Below, piece by piece: positions 1-4,722 of a DNA stretch of 5,865 bases. The number at the start of each line of letters is the position of its first letter. Position 1 is the stretch's first letter. Where the stretch lies: the NCBI GenBank assembly GCA_027296805.1, contig JAPUIR010000385.1, forward strand, positions 1 through 5,865, given 5' to 3'. Position numbers and translations under genes: made by a program. Below the pieces are notes generated by a model. That model had not been told where the DNA came from, ran no database searches, and saw only the letters and a list, made by a program, of their open reading frames with translations. The DNA comes from Chloroflexota bacterium (GTDB lineage: Bacteria; Chloroflexota; Dehalococcoidia; Bin125).

Positions 1-221
1 TCCGTGTGCCAGTGCAGCAGCTCCACGAGGGGGTTTCGCCCGATGCTGCGCACCTTGAACGAATCTACCTCCGTCGCGATGTAGGGCGTGATCCCTTGGT
101 ACGAGGGCGTCACTGGCCGCACGGACGGCTGGTCGCCCCACGATGTCGCCAGGTAAGCGATCGGCGACGCGCCAATCACCTCCAACGCGTCTTCCCAGAA
201 TTCCGGCATCGGCTCCGCCAT
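1..221 (-). CDS. Pyridoxamine 5'-phosphate oxidase-like flavin split-barrel protein, N-terminal part (cut by left edge)
   Basis: Only the first 73 residues are present; the reading frame is open at the left edge. The protein begins MAEPMPEFW and contains AYLATSWGDQPSVRPVTPSY (about residues 22-41), followed by YIATEVDSFKVRSIGRNP. That order, a short helix, a strand with LAT, then a P-x-VRPV strand and a K-x-RxIxxNP segment, is typical of the FMN-binding split barrel of the PNPOx-like/general stress protein 26 superfamily. Members bind FMN or F420 and act in the cytoplasm as oxidases or reductases on small molecules; the substrate cannot be told from this fragment. The ATG at 221 is chosen because GGAGG lies at 232-228, six bases upstream, and a TTGACG-N17-CAGAAT promoter lies just before it. 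The gene follows the minus-strand gene at 342-695 after a 120-base gap and seems to be transcribed separately. The family assignment is fairly secure, the specific function is not. Confidence 0.8.
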   Translation of the reverse strand, partial: MAEPMPEFWEDALEVIGASPIAYLATSWGDQPSVRPVTPSYQGITPYIATEVDSFKVRSIGRNPLVELLHWHT

Positions 222-256
222 CGTGGTCCTCCGCACCGCACAGCGACCTTGCGCCG

Positions 257-285
257 ATTCTGCGACGAGATGCGGAGAACGTCAA
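257..285 (-). promoter_or_regulatory. Sigma70-type promoter for the flavin-barrel gene
   Basis: On the minus strand TTGACG (285-280) is followed after exactly 17 bases by CAGAAT (262-257). That is five of six matches to the consensus -35 and four of six to the -10. The predicted transcript would start near 250 and give a leader of about 29 bases containing the GGAGG site and the ATG at 221. Box quality, spacing and placement agree with each other, but no experimental evidence is available. Confidence 0.5.
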
Positions 286-341
286 CGCCCTGGTGCGTCC
301 CGCAGCGAATCATTTGGCGGCGGAGGCTCAGCGGTGGACGC

Positions 342-695
342 TCAGCGACGGTGGCAGAAGAACTCGCGCTGCTGCGGCGAGCCGATGATGTGGTCGATCC
401 GCAGCGTCAGCTCGGGGACCCCCTCCGCTCGCAGCACGATGTCGTGCTGGTCGGAGTACACCATCGCCTCCAGCACCCCCGACGGTTCGATCTCCGTCAA
501 GCGCACGCTGTAGGCCTCCGCCAGATGGTCCCGTTTGCGCGGGATCGCCTGCCCGCGCGCAATCAACGTCCCGCTCGGCGTCAGCACCGTGCAACTCAGT
601 TGGTACGGGAGAGAAGGGGTCTCCGCTTCCTTGGAAGCGGCGTCGGCGGTCTGCTGCCCAACAGACCTCTCTGCTCGGACGGGCGTTTGCACCAT
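342..695 (-). CDS. Conserved-looking hypothetical protein, 117 residues, family not recognised
   Basis: I do not recognise this family. Residues 1-27 are polar and Ala/Gln/Glu-rich, probably disordered. From about residue 30 (YQLSCTVLTPSGTLIARG) the pattern alternates hydrophobic and polar residues, as in a small beta-rich domain. The C-terminus is charged and ends in QREFFCHRR, with one Cys and one His. There is no signal peptide or membrane segment, so it is probably cytoplasmic. The start at ATG 695 is preferred because GGGAAGG (710-704) lies eight bases upstream and a TTGACA promoter predicts a transcript start near 730. An in-frame ATG at 719 and GTG/TTG codons at 722 and 725 would lengthen it by up to ten residues but lack a good ribosome site. 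Codon composition is protein-like here, whereas opposite-strand frames are Arg-rich nonsense. It is divergent from the acyltransferase gene. Confidence 0.7.
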   Translation of the reverse strand: MVQTPVRAERSVGQQTADAASKEAETPSLPYQLSCTVLTPSGTLIARGQAIPRKRDHLAEAYSVRLTEIEPSGVLEAMVYSDQHDIVLRAEGVPELTLRIDHIIGSPQQREFFCHRR

Positions 696-736
696 GGGTG
701 GCGCCTTCCCGCCCCGCATCACCAAAACTGATATAC

Positions 737-765
737 GAGATACACGCCTCGACTGATTCTGTCAA
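737..765 (-). promoter_or_regulatory. Sigma70-type promoter for the hypothetical gene
   Basis: On the minus strand a perfect TTGACA (765-760) is followed after 17 bases by TATCTC (742-737). The surrounding stretch (about 721-770) is clearly more A+T-rich than the rest of the window. The predicted start near 730 gives a leader of about 35 bases holding the GGGAAGG ribosome site and the ATG at 695. The -10 box is weak (three of six) and the -35 is ideal. It lies in the intergenic region shared with the divergent acyltransferase gene. Confidence 0.5.
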
Positions 766-823
766 TAGTGCGAACCATCTCCTCGCCTCTGCAATCCGCG
801 TCCCGGGCCAGGTTCAGTCGCGC

Positions 824-829
824 TACGCT
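824..829 (+). promoter_or_regulatory. Candidate -10 box (TACGCT) for a leaderless acyltransferase transcript
   Basis: TACGCT fits the TANNNT pattern seen upstream of leaderless genes in several bacterial groups. Its last base is at 829, so a transcript starting seven bases further on would begin exactly at the A of the ATG at 836. No Shine-Dalgarno sequence is present between this box and the ATG, which agrees with leaderless translation. No convincing -35 box is seen at 17-18 bases upstream (801-806 reads TCCCGG), so this is a suggestion only. Confidence 0.35.
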
Positions 830-835
830 GCCACC

Positions 836-2224
836 ATGACGACGATTCGTCCCCTGCCGCCTGCGGGTGCCTCCCTCATCTACCGCATCACTCGCTGGTC
901 GGCCTACCTGGGTCTGCGTCTGTTCTACCGCCGCCTTGACGCGATCGAGCCACGGAATTTCCCTGCGGACGGCCCCGTCGTGCTCGCCGCCAACCACCCC
1001 AACTACATCATCGATGCTCTCGCCATCGCTACCCGCACCGGCCGCCAGATCCACTTCGTGGCCAAGGGACCGCTGCTTGACCGCTACCCCGTCCTCAGCC
1101 CTTTCCTACGCCGCCTCGGCGTCATCCCCATCTATCGCGCCGAAGACGACCCCGCCGGCCGTCACGACAACCGTTCCTCCTACGAGCACTGCGCAGCTCT
1201 CCTCCAGCGCGGCGGCGTCATCTGCATGTTCGCCGAAGGACGCAGCCACCCGGAGCCCCGCCTCCGCGACCTCCGCACCGGCACCGCCCGCATCGTTCTC
1301 GAATCAGAAGCCCGTGACGGCTATCGGCTTGGCGTTCAGCTCATCCCCGTCGGCCTCTACTTCCCGCAAGAGGATCGCTACTTCACCGACGGTGTCGTGG
1401 TCTTCGGACAGCCCATCCCGCTCGACCCGTTCCTCGCTCAGCACCGCGACCAAGCGGGCAAGGCGGTCCGAGCCCTCACGGCGGAGATCCAAGAACGCCT
1501 CCGGGCTCTCACCCTGCACGTCCCGGATCCCGGCTGGTTCGAATTCGTGGAGCAGATGCACGACCTCCAGTACCCGGCCAACGGCTCCGCGCTGGACCAG
1601 CTCCAGCGCAGCCAGCGGGTCAGCGCCGCGGTGGAACGCTTCCGCGCGGATCGGCCCGTTCAGGCGGAACAGTTCCGGGCTCGCGTCGGCCGCCTCTGGC
1701 ACCGCCGCGAGGCCTATCGACGCCATCGTCTCCCCGCCGCCGATCCCGTCGCCCACCGTCGTGGTCTGACCCACCGCCTCCGCGACGCCGCCGCGATTCC
1801 GGTCGCCTCGCTCGGCTTCCTCTACCACGCACCGCCATTCCTCGTGCCCAAACTCTGGGCTCGCTTCCTCGTTCCCTCGCGCGAGAAGAAGGCCTTCGTC
1901 AAGTTCCTCGTCGGCGTGCCCGTCTTCCTCGCTTGGTACGGCGCCACCCTTCGTCTCCTCTGGCCGGGCAACGGTCGTCGTGCCCTGCTTCTGCTTGCAG
2001 TCGCTCCGCTCAGTGGCCTACTCGCCCTCCGCTCGCGAGCACACCGACGCCGCTGGTTCGACGCCTGGCGCCGCATCGACACCACCAGCGACGCCGAGCT
2101 TGGATCCACGGTCGCCGCCGAGCGACAGGCCCTCCTCGACGAGTTCGCCCCTTGGGGCGAGCCACCAGCCCCCTCCCCGAGCCCATCCGACACCTCCGCC
2201 GACCCTGTCCCGCACCGCGACTGA
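836..2224 (+). CDS. GPAT/PlsC-like phospholipid acyltransferase with C-terminal membrane segments
   Basis: 462 residues. This looks like a lysophospholipid/glycerol-phosphate acyltransferase, which transfers a fatty acyl group to a glycerol-phosphate or lysophospholipid acceptor at the inner face of the membrane. Block I is NHPNYIID (53-60), with catalytic His54 and Asp60. The spacing is H-x5-D, as in the NHPNxxxD subfamily related to yeast Gpt2, rather than the usual H-x4-D. Block II is GVIPIYR (95-101), block III is FAEGRS (132-137, Ala replacing the common Pro of FPEG), and LIPVGLYF follows as block IV. After a charged middle region come hydrophobic stretches (VASLGFLYHAPPF, FVKFLVGVPVFLAWYGATL and LLLLAVAPLSGLLAL) typical of this subfamily, then an Arg-rich helix and a Pro/Ser-rich tail. 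The frame stays open back to 698, but the first 46 residues look non-coding, so the ATG at 836 is preferred despite having no ribosome site. The exact acyl acceptor is unknown. Confidence 0.88.
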   Translation: MTTIRPLPPAGASLIYRITRWSAYLGLRLFYRRLDAIEPRNFPADGPVVLAANHPNYIIDALAIATRTGRQIHFVAKGPLLDRYPVLSPFLRRLGVIPIYRAEDDPAGRHDNRSSYEHCAALLQRGGVICMFAEGRSHPEPRLRDLRTGTARIVLESEARDGYRLGVQLIPVGLYFPQEDRYFTDGVVVFGQPIPLDPFLAQHRDQAGKAVRALTAEIQERLRALTLHVPDPGWFEFVEQMHDLQYPANGSALDQLQRSQRVSAAVERFRADRPVQAEQFRARVGRLWHRREAYRRHRLPAADPVAHRRGLTHRLRDAAAIPVASLGFLYHAPPFLVPKLWARFLVPSREKKAFVKFLVGVPVFLAWYGATLRLLWPGNGRRALLLLAVAPLSGLLALRSRAHRRRWFDAWRRIDTTSDAELGSTVAAERQALLDEFAPWGEPPAPSPSPSDTSADPVPHRD

Positions 2225-2283
2225 CGCTCTCCCCCTCAATTCGCGAAGCGGCCTCACCGGCCCATCGCCTCTAGCCGGCGGGT

Positions 2284-2302
2284 CCGCGATACTACGTCGC
2301 GG
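2284..2302 (+). promoter_or_regulatory. Inverted repeat CCGCGA-N7-TCGCGG upstream of the dehydrogenase
   Basis: Perfect six-base arms (2284-2289 and 2297-2302) surround TACTACG. The element ends three bases before the GGAGG ribosome site of the dehydrogenase. It overlaps two promoter-like boxes, GATACT (2288-2293) and CTACGTC (2292-2298). It could be an operator over the promoter or a small leader hairpin. In DNA this GC-rich a six-base inverted repeat can arise by chance, so confidence is low. The rest of the 93-base gap holds no other clear signal. Confidence 0.3.
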
Positions 2303-2317
2303 TCTGGAGGAACAATC

Positions 2318-3280
2318 ATGGGCAACCGACTCGAAGGGCGGGTCGCCGTCGTCACCGGCGCCGGCCGCGGCATCGGCCGCTGCCATGCCCTCAACCTGGC
2401 CTCGGAGGGCGCCAAGATCGTCGTCAACGACCTCGGCGGTGGCCCCGGCGGCCAAACCGACGACGCCACCGCCCAGCCCGCCGACGAAGTCGTCCAGGAG
2501 ATCAAAGACACCGGCGGCGACGCCGTCGCTGTCTACGACTCCGTCGCCTCGATGGAGGGCGGGGAGCGCATCATTCAGACGGCCCTCGATTCCTTTGGCC
2601 GCCTCGACATCCTCATCAACAACGCCGGCATCCTCCGCGACCGCATGATCTACAACACCACCGAGGAGGAGTGGGACGTCGTCGTCGCGGTCCACCTCAA
2701 AGGCCATTTCGCCTGCCTCAAGCCCGCCGCCCAGGTCTTCCGTCAGCAGCGTGGCGGGCGCATCGTCAACACCTCCTCGGAGAGCGCCCTCGGCAACATG
2801 GGCCAGGGCAACTACGCCGCCGCCAAGGAAGGCATCACCGGCCTGACCCGCGTTGTCGCCCGCGACCTCGGCCGCTACGGCGTCACCTGCAACTCCATCC
2901 GCCCGCGCGCCGGAACCCGCCTCACCTTGGATCCGGAGCTGCTCGAACAGCAGAAGCGCGCCATGCAAAGCCGTGCCGGTGGCCGCCTCGGCGGCGGAGA
3001 CAGCGATGTCGCCATGACCGGCATGGCCGCCGGCATGTTCAAGCCGGAGAACGTCTCCCCCTTCGTGACCTGGCTCTGCACCGACGAGGCCGCCAACGTC
3101 AACGGCCGTTCGTTCCTCGTGGGCGGCAATCTCATCGGCCTCTACACCGAGCCCACCGTCGAGGCGGCCCTCTACAACCCGCAGGAAGACTGGACCGTCG
3201 ACTACATCTCCGCGATCGCGCCCCAGTCGTACCTCGGCTCCATCAAGAACATCGCCCCAGCTCAGGATCCCAAGGCGTAG
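2318..3280 (+). CDS. Short-chain dehydrogenase, MFE-2/HSD17B4-type (3-hydroxyacyl-CoA dehydrogenase-like)
   Basis: 320 residues, a complete classical-type SDR with a Rossmann fold. The cofactor motif TGAGRGIG is at 13-20. VVNDLGGG (35-42) places Asp38 after the second strand, which predicts NAD over NADP. NNAGILRDR is at 101-109, and the catalytic residues are Ser153, Tyr166 and Lys170 in TSSES...GQGNYAAAK. NDLGG, YDSV, NNAGILRDR, VHLKG and the C-terminal WLC are shared with the dehydrogenase domain of peroxisomal multifunctional enzyme 2, so oxidation of a 3-hydroxyacyl-CoA or similar acyl thioester is a reasonable inference. As in that group, His126 sits where most SDRs have a catalytic Asn. 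A Gly/Arg-rich insertion lies near 218-235, and about 40 residues follow the usual SDR end. GGAGG (2306-2310) is seven bases before the ATG and fixes the start. A hairpin follows the stop directly. Substrate is not determined; a steroid or other alcohol is possible. Confidence 0.92.
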   Translation: MGNRLEGRVAVVTGAGRGIGRCHALNLASEGAKIVVNDLGGGPGGQTDDATAQPADEVVQEIKDTGGDAVAVYDSVASMEGGERIIQTALDSFGRLDILINNAGILRDRMIYNTTEEEWDVVVAVHLKGHFACLKPAAQVFRQQRGGRIVNTSSESALGNMGQGNYAAAKEGITGLTRVVARDLGRYGVTCNSIRPRAGTRLTLDPELLEQQKRAMQSRAGGRLGGGDSDVAMTGMAAGMFKPENVSPFVTWLCTDEAANVNGRSFLVGGNLIGLYTEPTVEAALYNPQEDWTVDYISAIAPQSYLGSIKNIAPAQDPKA

Positions 3281-3303
3281 CGACTCAGCCGCTGGCCGAG
3301 TCG
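3281..3303 (+). terminator. Hairpin directly after the dehydrogenase stop codon
   Basis: CGACTC (3281-3286) pairs with GAGTCG (3298-3303). Inside, after one A/C mismatch, GCC (3288-3290) pairs with GGC (3294-3296) around a GCT loop. The structure begins on the base after the TAG stop. No T-run follows, so it is not a classic intrinsic terminator. It could act as a U-tract-less terminator or protect the 3' end of the transcript. Confidence 0.45.
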
Positions 3304-3377
3304 GACTCCACGCGCATCGGCACGAAGATTCGGTACCCACCCGATCCCCTATCCGGTGATGCGGTCCCGTCATGCGC

Positions 3378-3383
3378 TAGCAT
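3378..3383 (+). promoter_or_regulatory. Candidate -10 box (TAGCAT) for the dienelactone hydrolase
   Basis: TAGCAT inside GCGCTAGCATGC fits the TANNNT form. It would start a transcript near 3390 with a leader of about 72 bases containing the palindrome at 3402-3414. No convincing -35 box lies 17-18 bases upstream (GGTGAT at 3355-3360). The assignment rests on position and on a hairpin at 3281-3303 that would separate this gene from the dehydrogenase. Confidence 0.25.
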
Positions 3384-3401
3384 GCCCCCGCTCAACTCGA
3401 T

Positions 3402-3414
3402 TCTCCTTAGGAGA
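3402..3414. promoter_or_regulatory. Palindrome TCTCCTTAGGAGA in the hydrolase leader
   Basis: A perfect 13-base palindrome (six-base arms, central T) lies 48 bases before the hydrolase ATG and about 19 bases after the TAGCAT box. It is less GC-rich than its surroundings. It could be an operator for a local regulator. It also contains AGGAG (3409-3413), but no start codon follows at a usable distance, so it is not a ribosome site for a gene I can see. Confidence 0.35.
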
Positions 3415-3461
3415 GCGGCGTCTGAGATCCCTAGCCGAAACCCGAAGAAAGACACGGCGCT

Positions 3462-4154
3462 ATGGTCACCACCACCTCTGATTCCATCGACTTCGCCGCC
3501 AACGGCGGTACCGCCTCCGGCTACCTCGCTTACCCCACCGAAGGCGGCCCCTATCCCGGCGTCGTCGTGATCCAGGAGTGGTGGGGCCTCAACGACAACA
3601 TCAAGGACATCGCCAACCGCATCGCCGCCGAGGGCTACGTCGCGGTCGCTCCCGACCTCTACCACGGCGAGGTCGCCGACGAGCCCGACCTCGCGCAGAA
3701 GCTCATGATGGCGATGGTGCAAGAGCAGGCCACCAAAGACATGAACGGCGCCGTTGCCGCGCTTCAGGCCCGCGACGATGTCGTCTCCGACCGTATTGGC
3801 ACCACCGGCTTCTGCATGGGCGGCGGACTCGCACTGCTCCTGCACATGCAGAACGGCGCCGTGAAGGCATCCGCGCCGTTCTACGGCGTGCCCATGGGGG
3901 ATCTCGCCGACTGCAAGAACATCCAGGGTGGGGTCCTGGGCATCTACGCGGGCCTCGACGGTTTCGTCACGCAGGAGTATGTGGATCAAGTCGGCCAGGC
4001 CCTCAACGACGCCGGCGTGCCCAACGAAATCGTCGTCTATCCCGAGGCCGACCACGGCTTCTTCAACGACACCAGCGACGTCTTCAAGGCCGACGACGCG
4101 AGCGACTCCTGGGAGAAGCTCAAAACCTTCTTTGCCTCGAACCTGAAGAGCTGA
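3462..4154 (+). CDS. Dienelactone hydrolase family protein
   Basis: 230 residues, the usual length for this alpha/beta hydrolase family. The Cys-Asp-His triad is visible: Cys118 in the nucleophile elbow GFCMGGG (116-122), Asp166 in AGLDGF, and His198 in ADHGFF. Glu39 in QEWWG corresponds to the active-site Glu that holds the nucleophile in known dienelactone hydrolases. VAPDLYHG (62-69) is another family hallmark. There is no signal peptide, so it is cytoplasmic. Well-studied members open dienelactone to maleylacetate in chlorocatechol breakdown, but most homologues have unknown lactone or ester substrates and no other catechol-pathway gene is visible here. The ATG is fixed by the MVTTTSDSIDF start and an in-frame stop at 3432-3434. 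The ribosome site is weak (GAAGAAAG, 3444-3451). It follows the dehydrogenase by 181 bases and converges with the membrane-protein gene. Confidence 0.93.
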   Translation: MVTTTSDSIDFAANGGTASGYLAYPTEGGPYPGVVVIQEWWGLNDNIKDIANRIAAEGYVAVAPDLYHGEVADEPDLAQKLMMAMVQEQATKDMNGAVAALQARDDVVSDRIGTTGFCMGGGLALLLHMQNGAVKASAPFYGVPMGDLADCKNIQGGVLGIYAGLDGFVTQEYVDQVGQALNDAGVPNEIVVYPEADHGFFNDTSDVFKADDASDSWEKLKTFFASNLKS

Positions 4155-4156
4155 AT

Positions 4157-4171
4157 CGCGCGGCCCGCGCG
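4157..4171. terminator. GC-rich hairpin between convergent genes
   Basis: CGCGCG (4157-4162), GCC, CGCGCG (4166-4171) forms a perfect six-base stem with a three-base loop, beginning two bases after the TGA of the hydrolase. Being symmetric it could serve transcripts from either side. No T-run follows on the plus strand. The 59-base gap between the convergent genes holds nothing else that I can identify. Confidence 0.4.
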
Positions 4172-4213
4172 CCGGCCCGGATCTCGCAACGTCGTGGGCT
4201 GAAGGACGGCTGC

Positions 4214-4546
4214 CTAGATCTCGAGTAAGCCCGTCTCGCCCTCGTGCTCGTCCTCGTCGTCCAACTCCTCGTCCGCGCCCAGCCCCACCCCGATGTAGAC
4301 GAAACCCGCGATCGCTCCGAAGAGCAGCAGACCCAACACCGCGATCGGCCAGATCAGCCACCACTCGAAGCCGCCGTCGGCCGTGCTCAGATGCTGATTC
4401 CCCGCTCCCAGGTTCACCATGATCGCATTGACCACGATGCCCATCACCGCACCCACCAGCAACCCGGGCAGCAGCAGCATGCCCTTCAGCCACCAGGGTG
4501 CTGTCAGCAACCACTTCGGCAGCAAGAACGACGGAACCAGCGGCAT
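4214..4546 (-). CDS. Small two-helix membrane protein with acidic C-terminal tail, function unknown
   Basis: 110 residues; I do not recognise the family. The N-terminus is amphipathic and Trp-rich (PKWLLTAPWWLKG, 10-22). It is followed by a first membrane helix (about 23-46), a short polar loop, and a second membrane helix (about 63-89). The tail from 92 to 104 has ten Asp or Glu in thirteen residues. Lys11 and Lys21 before helix 1 suggest both ends are cytoplasmic, which would put the acidic tail inside the cell. The start at ATG 4546 is preferred because GGAG lies seven bases upstream in GGGAGAGAGTTC; a TTG at 4573 would add nine residues without a better ribosome site. It is convergent with the hydrolase and divergent from the lipoprotein gene. 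The hydrophobic pattern supports a real gene and membrane location; function is open. Confidence 0.78.
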   Translation of the reverse strand: MPLVPSFLLPKWLLTAPWWLKGMLLLPGLLVGAVMGIVVNAIMVNLGAGNQHLSTADGGFEWWLIWPIAVLGLLLFGAIAGFVYIGVGLGADEELDDEDEHEGETGLLEI

Positions 4547-4588
4547 GAACTCTCTCCCGACTCCGATCGGCAACTGCCGTCTCCCCAG

Positions 4589-4618
4589 AGAGTAGGCGCG
4601 CCCATCACCCAGCGTCTA
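4589..4618 (-). promoter_or_regulatory. Weak candidate promoter for the small membrane protein
   Basis: On the minus strand TAGACG (4618-4613) and TACTCT (4594-4589) are 18 bases apart. The -35 matches four of six consensus bases and the -10 three of six. The predicted start near 4582 would leave a leader of about 36 bases with the GGAG site. It is listed because it is the best pair in the divergent gap, not because it is strong. Confidence 0.22.
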
Positions 4619-4663
4619 CCGTTGCCCCTCGCCCGCTCTCTGGCTCACGAGGCCGCGCCCATC

Positions 4664-4669
4664 TACGCT
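4664..4669 (+). promoter_or_regulatory. Candidate -10 box (TACGCT) for the solute-binding lipoprotein
   Basis: TACGCT preceded by C is the same seven-base string (CTACGCT) as at 823-829 before the acyltransferase. A transcript would start near 4676 and have a leader of about 47 bases that includes the inverted repeat at 4678-4698. TAGAAC (4669-4674) is an overlapping alternative. No good -35 box is seen. Confidence 0.28.
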
Positions 4670-4677
4670 AGAACTGG

Positions 4678-4698
4678 GTTCAGGCGCAGGGCCTGAGC
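4678..4698 (+). promoter_or_regulatory. Inverted repeat in the lipoprotein leader
   Basis: GTTCAGGC (4678-4685) and GCCTGAGC (4691-4698) pair over eight positions with one T-G wobble around a GCAGG loop. The element lies at or just after the predicted transcript start and 24 bases before the ATG at 4723. It could be an operator or a leader hairpin. Chance occurrence cannot be excluded. Confidence 0.3.
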
Positions 4699-4722
4699 GG
4701 TCGGGGTGATCCGCGGAGCACT

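Noticed and set aside
326..350. Short repeated GCTCAGCG between the two minus-strand genes
   Set aside because: Two copies of eight bases in GC-rich DNA, with no inverted partner or further copies nearby. Not enough to call a repeat element.
6..731. 241-codon plus-strand frame at the left end
   Set aside because: The product is very Arg/His/Pro-rich and lies antisense to two minus-strand genes that have promoters, ribosome sites and protein-like sequence.
698..835. N-terminal extension of the acyltransferase by 46 residues
   Set aside because: This stretch covers the divergent promoter region, is relatively A+T-rich and shows no membrane or acyltransferase feature. Homologous proteins of this type begin shortly before the first hydrophobic helix.
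2018..3373. Long open frame (451 codons) on the minus strand opposite the dehydrogenase
   Set aside because: Its product is Gly/Ala/Asp/Val-rich low-complexity sequence without domain motifs. The plus strand carries a complete SDR with every hallmark. GC-rich third positions keep antisense frames open.
3382..3570. Possible leader peptide beginning at the ATG at 3382
   Set aside because: It has no ribosome site and runs into the hydrolase in another frame with a Pro/Ala/Ser-rich product. The ATG overlaps the TAGCAT box.
3285..4514. Long open frame (409 codons) on the minus strand across the hydrolase
   Set aside because: Same antisense effect: repetitive Gly/Arg/Val-rich product. It overlaps the complete dienelactone hydrolase and part of the membrane-protein gene in another frame.
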